This document shows positions 1 to 8,131 of a stretch of DNA of 18,490 nucleotides, one piece after another. Position numbers and translations under genes: made by a program. The notes beneath the pieces were generated by a model, which was not told the DNA's origin, did not search any database, and worked only from the letters and a program-made list of their open reading frames with translations. The DNA comes from Candidatus Rokuibacteriota bacterium (GTDB lineage Bacteria; Methylomirabilota; Methylomirabilia; Rokubacteriales; CSP1-6): NCBI GenBank assembly GCA_016177555.1, contig JACOVB010000267.1:1-18490 (forward strand), written 5' to 3'. Position 1 is the stretch's first letter, and the number at the start of each line of letters is the position of its first letter.

Positions 1-956
1 AACAGCGGCTGGGCGGGCAGGATCGTCGGGTAGTGGATCGCCGTCCCAACCCCGAGATCCGCAAGCCCTCGCGCGAGCGCGTCCCGTTGCGCCGAGCGGA
101 CCGTGAACTGGTGGTAGATGTGCCGCGCCGGCGGGCGCTCCACCGGAAGCGTGAGCGGCAGCCCGTCCAGCAGCGCCCGGTAGCCGTCGGCCAGCCGGCG
201 GCGTGTCGCGTTCCATTCGGGCAAGCGCCGGAGCTTGACGCGGAGAAAGGCGGCCTGCAACTCGTCGAGCCGGCTCGAGTGCCCCAGCTCCAGGTGCTCG
301 TACTTCCGGAGCGAGCCGTGGTCCCGGAGCCGTTTCACCCGCTCGGCCACGTCCTCGCGCGCGGTGAGCACCATGCCCCCGTCGCCGCATGCCCCGAGGT
401 TCTTGGTCGGGTAGAACGACAGGCATGCGGCATCGCCCCAGGCCCCCACGCCCCGGCCGTCGTAGGTGGCGCCCACGGCCTGGGCAGCATCGGCGATCAC
501 CGCGATCCCTCGTGCCGAGGCGATGGCGGTGAAGGCGTCCATGGCGGCGGGCTGGCCGTAGAGGTGGACGGGGACGATGGCGCGCGTGCGCGGCGTGATG
601 GCCTTCTCGACGAGCGCCGGGTCGAGGTTGAGCGTGCCGGGGTCCACGTCCACGAAGACGGGCCGCGCCCCGCAGAGCGCGATGGTGCTCCCCGAGGCCA
701 CGAAGGAGAAAGCGGAGGTGATCACCTCGTCGCCGGGCCGGACCCCCACCGCCTTGAGGGCGAACACGAGGGCATCCGTGCCCGAGTTGACGCCGATCCC
801 GTGGCGGGCCTCGCACAGGGCCGCCAGCTCGTCCTCGAGCGCGCGGCCCTCGGGCCCCAGGATGAACCAGCTCGAGGCGAGCACGCGCGAGGCGGCCTCC
901 AGCAGCTCGGCCCGCAGCGCCGCGTGCTGTCGCGTGAGGTCGATCTGGGGGATCAC
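1..956 (-). CDS. DegT/DnrJ/EryC1/StrS-family sugar aminotransferase (partial, C-terminus off window)
   Basis: Translated directly from the minus strand, this frame stays open for 318 codons and runs off the left edge; roughly the last 50 residues of a normal-length protein are missing. It is a PLP-dependent nucleotide-sugar aminotransferase of fold type I. Seen: NSGTDAL near residues 57-63 for the cofactor phosphate, ADAAQA near 155-160 (Asp156 for the pyridine nitrogen, Gln159), and FYPTKNLGACGDGG near 181-194 with Lys185 as the Schiff-base lysine. Family members transfer an amino group from glutamate to a keto-sugar nucleotide for O-antigen, lipid A or glycan sugars. The motif style resembles FdtB/QdtB/WecE-type enzymes, but the substrate cannot be told. 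The GTG start at 956 overlaps the lptD stop by 4 bases (GTGA), so translation is probably coupled. Location beside an LPS export gene supports an envelope-sugar role by inference. Confidence 0.9.
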   Translation of the reverse strand, partial: MIPQIDLTRQHAALRAELLEAASRVLASSWFILGPEGRALEDELAALCEARHGIGVNSGTDALVFALKAVGVRPGDEVITSAFSFVASGSTIALCGARPVFVDVDPGTLNLDPALVEKAITPRTRAIVPVHLYGQPAAMDAFTAIASARGIAVIADAAQAVGATYDGRGVGAWGDAACLSFYPTKNLGACGDGGMVLTAREDVAERVKRLRDHGSLRKYEHLELGHSSRLDELQAAFLRVKLRRLPEWNATRRRLADGYRALLDGLPLTLPVERPPARHIYHQFTVRSAQRDALARGLADLGVGTAIHYPTILPAQPL

Positions 957-3118
957 CGGATGCCCGCGCCGGTGCGCGTGCCCACCTGCCCCAGCCCCAG
1001 CAGGTTCACCGAGAAGCGCACCTCGTCCTCGTTCTGGCGGCGGGCGATGTACTCGAGCGCGATCGCCCAGCACTGCCAGTGGATGTCGAGCCCGAAGCGG
1101 TTCTCCACGAAGACGCCCTTGCTGACGTCCCAGCTGGTAACGGCGTGAGCGTCCAGGTGGCGGTTGATCTTGGTCGCCACGTCCCCATCCACCGTGTGGT
1201 AGCCCGTGATCTCGTCGAAGCGCGTCCCCGCCCCCGCGCTGACGTCGCGGTAGCTGCCTGTCACACCGACTCCGGCCCTGCGCAGGCCCAGGCCGTACAC
1301 GTTCCAGGCCGCATCGCCTCGGAACCCGAAATGCTCGTTGGGCTTGAGCAGGACGTCGGCCTTGAGGTCCTTGAAGGGCTGATCAGCATCGGGCAGGAGA
1401 TTGTAGGTCTGGCTCAGAGCGAGCCGGGCCATCTCCCAGCGCATGGCCTCCTGGTTGGGGCCGGCGACGGTCTTGGCGTTGATGCGGTTGGTGACCGAGT
1501 ACGTGACCTGGCTCACCTTGCCGATCTTGTCGATGTTGGGATCGTACTGGGGCAGCGCCTTCTGCTCCTCGCCGCGGATCTCGAGCCAGGTGGCCCGGGG
1601 CTCGATGAGGTGCTGGACGGCGGCGAGCCCGCCCGCCCCGCCCATGTCGAAGACGCGCGACACGCGGGATTCCGCCTCGATCCCGCCCTCGGCCTGCCGC
1701 CGGATCCGGTCATCCGAGACACTCTCCTGCACGCCCACCCCGCCCACGCGGGCGATCCGCTCCCCGACCACCCGCTGGTCGTAGTAGGTCGCGCGACCGC
1801 CCAGGAACGGCGTCAGCGTGAAGAGCCCCGCCACGGGCACCGGCAGGAAGACGCGCGGATGGAGATCGAGCCGCGGGCCCTCGGGCCCGACCACGCGGAC
1901 GAACTGGGTGTAGGAGGACTCCACCTCGTAGAGAAGCCCGGGCAACCCCGGGACCGGCTGGCGAAGGCCCTGCAGCCGGATCTCGGGCACCCGCTGCAGC
2001 TCCACCGGGCGCGGGGTGGTCAGATCCTGGTACCACAGGATATTGCCCACGAGGCTCCAGGCATCCCACCGATGGGAGAGGAAGACATTGGTCTCGGCGC
2101 GCTGGCTGGTGCGCTCGTGGAGTCCGTCCCCATACTCGCGCCGGACGAAGTCGTCGGAGGTGACATGGGCGTCGACCTTGAACGCCGTCCGCGGCGTGAT
2201 CTGCCAGTCGTGGCTGAAGGAGAGAACCCCGCGATCCTCGCCGTTGGGCGTGTCCGGCCGGTCCCGGGTCTCCCGCCAGCTCTCGCGGATGAAGAAGCCG
2301 TGCGCCCTCCCGCGCTGCTGCTCGGACAGAGTGTAGCGGTACTCGCCCTCGACCCCGACGCCGCGCTTGGTGTAGGTCTCGAGGGTGACCGTGGCGTCCT
2401 GGCTATCGCTGATGGCCCAGAAGTAGGGGACCTTGGCGAACAGCCCCTTCTTGCTGGACATGCCGGCCTGCGGGAAGAGGAAGCCGGACTGCCGCTCCCG
2501 CCGGATGGCGGCGGCGAAGTAGGGCACCCATGGGATCAGCGGCACCTTGCCCACCCAGAACGAGGCGTCGCGGCCGTAGATCAGCTCGTTGAGGTCGGCG
2601 GTGGCCGAGCCCACCTTGAAGGACCAGTCGGGCTCGTCGCCCTCGCAGGTGGTGAAGACGCCCTGACGGATCTGGTAGACCCCGTCACCGATCCGGTCCA
2701 TGCGCTCCCCGGTTATCGAGTAGTAGGGCGCCGAGAAGGCCGAGCCGTGGTAGACGACCCCCGTCCCCGTCTTGAGGTTGTAGTCGATGCGCTCGCCCAC
2801 CAGCCTGTCCTCGCCATCAAAGAAGATGACCTTGCCCTGGGCGACCGCCTCGCCGGTGTCGCGGTTGAGCTCGACGCGATCGGCCAGGAGGCGCGTCGCT
2901 CCGCGGGTGATCTCCACGCCGCCGATCGCGATCAGGAGATTCGTGGTCCCCCCGACCTGCTGGATGCTGTCGGCCAGGATATTGACCTCGCCCCCCTCCT
3001 CCCGCAGCGTGAGCGGAGCCTGCTGCGCCGAGAGGGTCGCGGGAACGGCCAGAACCAGGGACAGAGCCAGCGCGAGGAGGGTGCTACCGAACGACAGACG
3101 CAAAGGTATGGGCGGCAT
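953..3118 (-). CDS. lptD: LPS-assembly outer-membrane protein LptD (OstA/Imp)
   Basis: The 721-residue product is the outer-membrane beta-barrel that, with lipoprotein LptE, inserts LPS into the outer leaflet. The N-terminus is a Sec signal peptide: a basic residue, a hydrophobic stretch at about 10-27 and a likely cleavage after LSA at 31. Residues about 40-150 form the periplasmic OstA/LptA-like jellyroll. The motif TTCEGDEPDW (about 156-165) matches the TTC...PDW signature that follows the jellyroll in this family. The remainder is alternating beta-strand sequence, as expected for the LptD barrel. Only two cysteines are apparent, Cys158 and Cys683 (in the C-terminal QCWA), so one disulfide could form rather than the two of E. 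coli. Length is within the family range. It starts 44 bases after folC; that gap holds a small GGCCC/GGGCC hairpin and no strong Shine-Dalgarno sequence. Its stop overlaps the next start. Confidence 0.95.
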   Translation of the reverse strand: MPPIPLRLSFGSTLLALALSLVLAVPATLSAQQAPLTLREEGGEVNILADSIQQVGGTTNLLIAIGGVEITRGATRLLADRVELNRDTGEAVAQGKVIFFDGEDRLVGERIDYNLKTGTGVVYHGSAFSAPYYSITGERMDRIGDGVYQIRQGVFTTCEGDEPDWSFKVGSATADLNELIYGRDASFWVGKVPLIPWVPYFAAAIRRERQSGFLFPQAGMSSKKGLFAKVPYFWAISDSQDATVTLETYTKRGVGVEGEYRYTLSEQQRGRAHGFFIRESWRETRDRPDTPNGEDRGVLSFSHDWQITPRTAFKVDAHVTSDDFVRREYGDGLHERTSQRAETNVFLSHRWDAWSLVGNILWYQDLTTPRPVELQRVPEIRLQGLRQPVPGLPGLLYEVESSYTQFVRVVGPEGPRLDLHPRVFLPVPVAGLFTLTPFLGGRATYYDQRVVGERIARVGGVGVQESVSDDRIRRQAEGGIEAESRVSRVFDMGGAGGLAAVQHLIEPRATWLEIRGEEQKALPQYDPNIDKIGKVSQVTYSVTNRINAKTVAGPNQEAMRWEMARLALSQTYNLLPDADQPFKDLKADVLLKPNEHFGFRGDAAWNVYGLGLRRAGVGVTGSYRDVSAGAGTRFDEITGYHTVDGDVATKINRHLDAHAVTSWDVSKGVFVENRFGLDIHWQCWAIALEYIARRQNEDEVRFSVNLLGLGQVGTRTGAGIR

Positions 3119-3162
3119 CGGGATGTCTCGGCGGGCCCGCTCTGGGCCGGACTTCCATGCTA

Positions 3163-4467
3163 TCAGCCGCGCTCAAGACCGCAAAGAATATCGGGAGTTT
3201 CCGGGCGCTGGGCGAGCACTTCGCCGATCAGGAAGAGGGAGCCTGCCACACAGATTATGGGGGTCCTGGGCGCCGCCATGGCCAGGGATAGGGCTTCGGA
3301 GCTCGCGGCGGCCGTCTCGATGGTCCAGCCCGGGGGAGGGTTCAGGCTCGCGGCCGCCGTGGCGAGGCCCTCGGGTGCGGCCGCCCGGGGATGCGCGGCC
3401 GCGGTGAGGATGAGCCGGGAGGCCTGCGGCGCCAGGGCCTCGAGGATCCCCACCTGATCCTTGTCGGCCGAGATGCCGATGACGAAGGTGATGGGCTGCC
3501 CGGGGAAATAGGCCCGGAGGGAGGCAGCGAGGGCGCGGGCGCCTCCGGGGTTGTGGGCACCGTCGAGCACGAGCACCGGGTCGCGTCCCAGGACCTGGAA
3601 GCGCCCCGGCCACCGAACGCCGCCGAGTCCGTCGCGGATGGCCGCCTCCCCCACCCCGAGGGCGCGGGCGGCGGCCGCGGCGAGTAGCGCATTGCCCGGC
3701 TGGAACACGCCCAGGAGCGCGCAGACAACGTCGTCGAGACGCCAGCCGGGGCCGCTCAGGTCGAGGCGCTGCCCCTCGAGACTCGCCCCAACCACCGAGA
3801 CGTGAAGCTCTCTCCCCTCGCACAGGAGCGGCACGGCCACGGCCGCGGCACGCCGGGCGAGGACCCGCGCCACCTCAGGCTCCTGGCGGGCCGAGCACGC
3901 GATCCCGCTCCTGATGATGTGGCCCTTCTCCGCCGCGATCTCGGGGAGCGTGTGGCCGAGCTGCGCCTGGTGGTCGTGGTCGATGCGCGCGATGATCTCG
4001 ACCTCCGGCCGCCCGACCGTGGTCGCGTCCAGCCGGCCGCCGAGACCCACCTCCAGCACGGCGACCTCCACGGACCGGCGCGCGAAGTGGTCGAGCGCCA
4101 GCGCGGTGGCGGCCTCGAACATCGTGGCGTCGAGCCGCGCGATCAGCGTCCCGAGGGCTTCCACACCGTCCGCCATGTCTTCCTCCAGGATGGGCTGCCC
4201 GTTCACCCGGATGCGCTCCCGGAACGAGCAGAGGTGCGGAGAGGTGTAGAGCCCCGTGCGATGCCCCGCAGCCGTGAGGATCGCCGCGAGCATGGCGGAG
4301 ATGGAGCCCTTGCCATTGGTGCCCCCCACCTGGACGATGCGCACCGCGCGCTCGGGATTGCCGATGGCGTCCAGCAGCGCGCGGACGCGCGCGAGTCCCG
4401 GCCGCATCCCCGCCATCTCCCCGCCGCGCAGGCCGAGGATGCGGGCGACGGCCTCACGGTAGGTCAT
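3163..4467 (-). CDS. folC: Bifunctional dihydrofolate synthase / folylpolyglutamate synthase FolC
   Basis: A 434-residue Mur-ligase-family enzyme that adds glutamate to dihydropteroate and then to tetrahydrofolates, using ATP in the cytoplasm. Seen: the P-loop GGTNGKGS at 48-55, TSPHL at 75-79, EVGLGGRLDATT at 139-150, Asp165-His166 of the metal-binding region, Lys181 at the place of the carbamylated lysine, and DGAHNPGG in the C-terminal domain. The usual EKAGI around that lysine reads EKGHI here. The frame stays open far upstream, but the ATG at 4467 is chosen because its ATGA overlaps the accD stop by 4 bases and because the homologous N-terminus begins there; the longer reading is arginine- and alanine-rich shadow sequence of accD. 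The pair accD-folC is conserved in many bacteria. Confidence 0.95.
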   Translation of the reverse strand: MTYREAVARILGLRGGEMAGMRPGLARVRALLDAIGNPERAVRIVQVGGTNGKGSISAMLAAILTAAGHRTGLYTSPHLCSFRERIRVNGQPILEEDMADGVEALGTLIARLDATMFEAATALALDHFARRSVEVAVLEVGLGGRLDATTVGRPEVEIIARIDHDHQAQLGHTLPEIAAEKGHIIRSGIACSARQEPEVARVLARRAAAVAVPLLCEGRELHVSVVGASLEGQRLDLSGPGWRLDDVVCALLGVFQPGNALLAAAAARALGVGEAAIRDGLGGVRWPGRFQVLGRDPVLVLDGAHNPGGARALAASLRAYFPGQPITFVIGISADKDQVGILEALAPQASRLILTAAAHPRAAAPEGLATAAASLNPPPGWTIETAAASSEALSLAMAAPRTPIICVAGSLFLIGEVLAQRPETPDILCGLERG

Positions 4468-5324
4468 GGAGCGGGCTGGGAGGGCGGGCCGGCGAAGAAG
4501 GCGAGGACAACCCGGAGCGTCTCCCGCAGCTCGCGCCGCTCGACCACCAGGTCGAGCTGCCCGTGCTGGAGGAGGAACTCGGAGCGCTGGAAGCCTTCGG
4601 GCAAGGGCTGGCGGATGGTCTCGGCGATCACGCGCGGGCCCGCGAACCCGATCAGGGCGCGCGGCTCGGCCATGATGACGTCGCCGAGCATGGCGAAGCT
4701 GGCCGTCACACCCCCGGTGGTCGGATCGGTGAGGAGCGAGATGTACGGCAACCGCTCCCCGGCCAGACGGTGGAGCGCGGCCGCGGTCTTGGCCATCTGC
4801 ATGAGGGACAGGATCCCCTCCTGCATCCGCGCTCCGCCCGAGGCGGACACGATCACGAGCGGGATCCGCTTCTGGATGGCGAGCTCGATGGCCCGCGTCA
4901 GCTTCTCCCCGACCACGGAGGCCATGCTGCCCCCCATGAAGCCGAACTCGAACACGGCGAGGACCAGCGGGTGGCCCCCGATGCGCGCCGTGCCGCTCAG
5001 CACGGCCTCCTCGAGGCCCGTCGCCTTCTTCGCCGCCTTGACGCGGTCCGTGTACTTCTTGGTGTCCTTGAACTCCAGCGGGTCCCGCGCGGTGAGCCGC
5101 GCGTCGCGCTCCTCGAAGGAGCCCTCGTCCACCAGGGAGGCGATACGCTCCCGCGCCGAGATCCTGAAGGGGTAGCGGCAGCGAGGGCAGACGCGGCCGG
5201 CGCGGTCCACCTCGGCGCGGTAGACGATCTCCTTGCACGAGTCGCACTTGATCCATAGCCCCTCGGCGATCTGGACCTTCGTGGGCCGCTCCTCCCCTTC
5301 CTTCTTCTTCCAGAACCACGCCAT
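4464..5324 (-). CDS. accD: Acetyl-CoA carboxylase carboxyltransferase subunit beta AccD
   Basis: 286 residues, normal for the family. With AccA it transfers the carboxyl group from carboxybiotin-BCCP to acetyl-CoA, making malonyl-CoA for fatty acid synthesis. The N-terminal four-cysteine zinc ribbon is intact: Cys27, Cys30, Cys46 and Cys49 in C-x2-C-x15-C-x2-C spacing. The crotonase-fold domain carries GGSMASVVGEK and SASGGARMQEG, the latter helping form the oxyanion hole. The N-terminus (MAWFWKKK) is typical of AccD, which supports the ATG at 5324. The sequence directly upstream shows no Shine-Dalgarno motif and becomes repeat element 8 bases before the start, so initiation signals may have been altered by that insertion. 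accA is not in the window. The stop overlaps folC. Confidence 0.95.
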   Translation of the reverse strand: MAWFWKKKEGEERPTKVQIAEGLWIKCDSCKEIVYRAEVDRAGRVCPRCRYPFRISARERIASLVDEGSFEERDARLTARDPLEFKDTKKYTDRVKAAKKATGLEEAVLSGTARIGGHPLVLAVFEFGFMGGSMASVVGEKLTRAIELAIQKRIPLVIVSASGGARMQEGILSLMQMAKTAAALHRLAGERLPYISLLTDPTTGGVTASFAMLGDVIMAEPRALIGFAGPRVIAETIRQPLPEGFQRSEFLLQHGQLDLVVERRELRETLRVVLAFFAGPPSQPAP

Positions 5325-5332
5325 GGCGCTAT

Positions 5333-5473
5333 GGGGTCAGGTCTTGCATTACGACATCGGCATGGGGGCGGTCTTGCCTTCCGACATGGGTCAGAGCACG
5401 GGTGACCGTGTACCGCCTGGAGCGCAGCCGCGGTGCGGCCGGGGCTACGTGTCGGATTGCAAGACCTGACCCC
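5333..5473. repeat. 141-bp REP/MITE-like element with 16-bp perfect inverted ends and an internal third copy
   Basis: The left end GGGGTCAGGTCTTGCA (5333-5348) is the exact reverse complement of the right end (5458-5473). The similarity continues inward: the 18-base unit beginning GGTCTTGC occurs at 5340-5357, again in direct orientation exactly 30 bases later at 5370-5387 (16 of 18 identical), and inverted at 5449-5466 (15 of 18 identical to the left copy). The interior is GC-rich and shows no ORF with a recognisable product. The element fills nearly all of the trpA-accD gap. The layout suggests a non-autonomous mobile repeat, perhaps moved in trans by a REP-associated tyrosine transposase or an IS; no transposase is present and I see no target-site duplication. 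That assignment is inference. Confidence 0.7.
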
Positions 5474-5477
5474 GCAG

Positions 5478-6272
5478 TCATCGGAGGGGGGCCTTGAGGG
5501 CGGCGATGAAGCGGCCGACCTCGGGGATGAGCGCCGGGGAGCCGGCGTGCTCCTCGACCACTCGCACGATCGCTGAGCCCACGATGACGCCGTCGGCGAA
5601 GCGGCCCACCACGGCGGCCTGCTCCGGGTTGCCGATGCCGAAGCCGACGCACACCGGCTTGGTGGTGATGCCGCGGAGCGCCCGCAGGTGCTGGAGGAGA
5701 TCGGACGGCAGCTCAGTCCGCTCCCCGGTGACCCCGGTGAGCGAGACCATGTAGATGAATCCGCTGCTGGCCCGCGCGATCTTCCGCATTCGCGCCGGCG
5801 TCGAGGTGGGCGCCACGAGGTGGATGAGGTCGAGCCCCGCCGGGCGGGCTTCGGCCTGGAGCGGCCCGGCCTCCTCGGGCGGCAGATCGGCCACGATCAC
5901 GCCGTCCACGCCGGCCTCCACCGCCGTGTGGCAGAAGGCCTTGAGCCCGAAGGCGAACACGGGATTGTAGTAGGTCAGGAAGACGAGGGGCACCGACACC
6001 TCGCCCCGGAGCTCGCGCACCAGCTCCAGCACCCGCGGCAGCGTCACCCCGGCCTGGAGCGCGCGCTGCGTCGCCCGCTGGATCACCGGGCCATCGGCCA
6101 GCGGGTCCGAGAACGGGATGCCCAGCTCGATGATGTCCGCCCCCTGGCGCGCCGCCTCGGCGACCAGCTTGCCGGTGAGGGCCAGCGACGGGTCGCCCGC
6201 GGTGAAGTACGCGATCAGCGCCCGCTCGCCGCGCGCGCGGAGCCTCTCGAAGGTCCCCTGGAGTCTGCTCAC
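5478..6272 (-). CDS. trpA: Tryptophan synthase alpha chain TrpA
   Basis: 264 residues. It cleaves indole-3-glycerol phosphate to indole and glyceraldehyde 3-phosphate and passes indole to TrpB through the intersubunit tunnel. Catalytic Glu49 (in [11 protein letters not shown]) and Asp60 (in PLADGPVIQ) fall at the same numbers as in E. coli TrpA. The flexible loop 6 is [12 protein letters not shown] (about 177-188), and the phosphate-binding segments [10 protein letters not shown] and VGSAIV are intact. The GTG at 6272 is chosen because it lies in a GTGA overlap with the trpB stop and gives the standard N-terminus; the same frame is open further upstream but only as shadow of trpB. It is the last gene before the repeat element that separates it from accD. 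Confidence 0.95.
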   Translation of the reverse strand: MSRLQGTFERLRARGERALIAYFTAGDPSLALTGKLVAEAARQGADIIELGIPFSDPLADGPVIQRATQRALQAGVTLPRVLELVRELRGEVSVPLVFLTYYNPVFAFGLKAFCHTAVEAGVDGVIVADLPPEEAGPLQAEARPAGLDLIHLVAPTSTPARMRKIARASSGFIYMVSLTGVTGERTELPSDLLQHLRALRGITTKPVCVGFGIGNPEQAAVVGRFADGVIVGSAIVRVVEEHAGSPALIPEVGRFIAALKAPLR

Positions 6273-7504
6273 GGGTGGCCGTTGGTTCGGTCGAGGGCGG
6301 CGGCGATGGTGTGGACGTCCTTGTCGCCACGCCCCGACAGCCCGACCACGACCGTCTCGCTCTTCTTCATCTGCCGGGCGGCCTGCACGGCATAGGCCAC
6401 GGCGTGGGCCGACTCCAGCGCCGGCATCAGTCCCTCGAGCCGCGCCAGCGTCTGGAACGCCTCCAGCGCCTCCGCGTCCGTGATGGAGGCGTACTGGAAG
6501 CGGCCGAGGTCGCGGTAGTAGGCGTGCTCGGGGCCGACCCCGGGGTAGTCGAGGCCCGCCGAGATCGAGTGGGCCTCGGCGACCTGCCCGTCGTCGTTCT
6601 GGAGCACGTAGCTCATGCTCCCGTGCAGCACGCCGACCGCGCCCGCCCCGAGAGAGGCGCCGTGCTTGCCGCTCTGCAGGCCGTGGCCGCCCGCCTCCAC
6701 GCCCACGATGCGAACAGCGCGGTCCTTGATGAAGGGCCAGAAGAGGCCGATGGCGTTGGAGCCGCCCCCGACGCAGGCCACCACCAGGTCCGGCAGCCGG
6801 CCGGTGAGGGTCCGCGACTGGGCTCGCGCTTCCTCGCCGATCACCCGCTGGAAATCGCGCACCATCATCGGGTACGGGTGCGGCCCCATGGCCGAGCCCA
6901 GGAGGTAGTAGGTGTTGCGGACATTGGTCACCCAGTCCCGGAGCGCCTCGTTCACCGCGTCCTTGAGCGTGCGGGAGCCCGACTCCACCGGGATCACGGT
7001 CGCCCCGAGGAGCTTCATGCGGAAGACGTTGAGCGCCTGGCGCTCGATGTCCACGCTGCCCATGTACACCTCGCAGGGGAGCCCGAAAAGCGCGGCCGCC
7101 GTGGCCGAGGCCACCCCGTGCTGACCCGCGCCGGTCTCCGCGATGATCCGCTTCTTGCCCATGCGGGTGGCCAGGAGCGCCTGCCCGAGCACGTTGTTGA
7201 TCTTGTGCGCGCCCGTGTGGCAGAGGTCCTCGCGCTTGAGGAAGATGCGCGCCCCGCCGCAGGCTCGCGTCAGCCGCTCGGCGAAGTAGAGCGGCGTCGG
7301 CCGGCCGGCGTAATGGATGAGAAGATCCTGGAGCCGGAGCCGGAAGCGGGCATCGGCGCAATTCGCGCGGTAGGCCCGCTCGAGCTCGATGAGCGGCGCC
7401 ATGAGCGTCTCGGGGACGAAGCGCCCGCCGAAGCGGCCGAAGTGGCCGGCGGCGTCCGGGAGCGCGGCAGGGTTCAGCCTCGCGGCCGTCATTGCGGATC
7501 TCAT
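6269..7504 (-). CDS. trpB: Tryptophan synthase beta chain TrpB
   Basis: 411 residues from the ATG at 7504. This PLP enzyme condenses indole with serine to give tryptophan in the alpha2beta2 complex. Seen: [13 protein letters not shown] near 23-35, the PLP lysine Lys101 in HTGAHKINN, catalytic Glu123 in AETGAGQHG, and the phosphate-binding GGGSN at 246-250. The HTGAHKINN and GAGQHG forms fit the standard TrpB1 subfamily, agreeing with a trpA neighbour. The start at 7504 makes a 4-base ATGA overlap with the trpF stop; an ATG 12 bases further in (7492, MTAARL) is an equally possible start, and neither has a strong ribosome binding site. The stop overlaps the trpA GTG. Confidence 0.96.
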   Translation of the reverse strand: MRSAMTAARLNPAALPDAAGHFGRFGGRFVPETLMAPLIELERAYRANCADARFRLRLQDLLIHYAGRPTPLYFAERLTRACGGARIFLKREDLCHTGAHKINNVLGQALLATRMGKKRIIAETGAGQHGVASATAAALFGLPCEVYMGSVDIERQALNVFRMKLLGATVIPVESGSRTLKDAVNEALRDWVTNVRNTYYLLGSAMGPHPYPMMVRDFQRVIGEEARAQSRTLTGRLPDLVVACVGGGSNAIGLFWPFIKDRAVRIVGVEAGGHGLQSGKHGASLGAGAVGVLHGSMSYVLQNDDGQVAEAHSISAGLDYPGVGPEHAYYRDLGRFQYASITDAEALEAFQTLARLEGLMPALESAHAVAYAVQAARQMKKSETVVVGLSGRGDKDVHTIAAALDRTNGHP

Positions 7505-8130
7505 GGCTGACCCGGCCAGGCGGCCAATGCGCTGGCGATGAAGCGGCGCACCTTGTCGGGGTCCTTCCGGCCCGGCTCCCTCTCCACGCCCGAGTTCACG
7601 TCCACCGCGTACGGCGTGGCGGCGCACACGGCCTCGGCGACATTGTCGGCGGTGAGCCCGGCCGAGAGAATGATGCGCCGCCCGGCCTCCCGCGCCTGAC
7701 GGGCCAGCTCCCAGGAGATCGGGGGGCGGGCCTCGCCCTCGCTCCAGCGCGCTGGCGAGTCCAGGAGGAAGGCCGACACCCGGTATCCTGCCATGCGGCG
7801 GAGCGCCTCCGGCCCGTCCACCTTGATCGCCTTGATTGTCGGGAGCCGGTAGCCGTCGAGGTCCTCCGGCGCCTCGTCGCCGTGAAACTGCAGCGCCCCG
7901 AGCCCGCACTCCTCGGCCACGGCCTTGACATGGCCCGTGGCATGATCCCAGAACACGCCCACCGGGGTCACGAATGGGGGGAGACCCGCGATGATCGCGG
8001 CGGCCTGGGCCGGCGTCACATGGCGTGGCGTCCCTTCCACGAAGATGAATCCCAGCGCATCAGCCCCCGCCTCCCAGCAGAGCCGGGCGTCCTCGGCGCT
8101 GGTGATCCCGCAAATCTTGATCCGGATCAT
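7501..8130 (-). CDS. trpF: Phosphoribosylanthranilate isomerase TrpF (atypical active-site loop)
   Basis: 209 residues of (beta/alpha)8 barrel. It performs the Amadori rearrangement of N-(5-phosphoribosyl)anthranilate to CdRP. The catalytic base Cys7 in KICGIT and the acid Asp124 in FLLDS are present, as are QFHGDE at 81-86 and the phosphate-binding C-terminal [15 protein letters not shown] near 177-190. The segment after Asp124, which in other TrpF proteins reads GG(T/S)G-x-x-FDW, is here [12 protein letters not shown], with no glycine pair. The usual LSGGL is LSAGL. The reading frame is clean, so this is a substitution rather than a frameshift. The gene starts one base after the trpC stop (TGAGATG), which implies translational coupling, and overlaps trpB by 4 bases. 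Confidence 0.92.
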   Translation of the reverse strand: MIRIKICGITSAEDARLCWEAGADALGFIFVEGTPRHVTPAQAAAIIAGLPPFVTPVGVFWDHATGHVKAVAEECGLGALQFHGDEAPEDLDGYRLPTIKAIKVDGPEALRRMAGYRVSAFLLDSPARWSEGEARPPISWELARQAREAGRRIILSAGLTADNVAEAVCAATPYAVDVNSGVEREPGRKDPDKVRRFIASALAAWPGQP

Positions 8131-8131
8131 C

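Noticed and set aside
33..1148. A 371-codon plus-strand frame at the left edge
   Set aside because: The minus strand of the same stretch encodes a full set of DegT aminotransferase motifs; the plus frame shows none.
1079..3457. A 792-codon open frame on the plus strand opposite lptD
   Set aside because: It is a mirror frame of lptD and the folC end. It is rich in Pro, Arg, Ala, Gly, Asp and His with no domain, as expected from high GC with third-position bias.
3163..5319. A 718-residue product suggesting an accD-folC fusion
   Set aside because: The first 284 codons are the wrong frame of accD. accD and folC are separate, complete and overlap by 4 bases.
5478..7361. A 627-residue product reading through trpB sequence into trpA, suggesting a fusion
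   Set aside because: The N-terminal 360 or so residues are an out-of-frame reading of trpB. TrpB is intact in its own frame and trpA starts at a GTG with a standard overlap.
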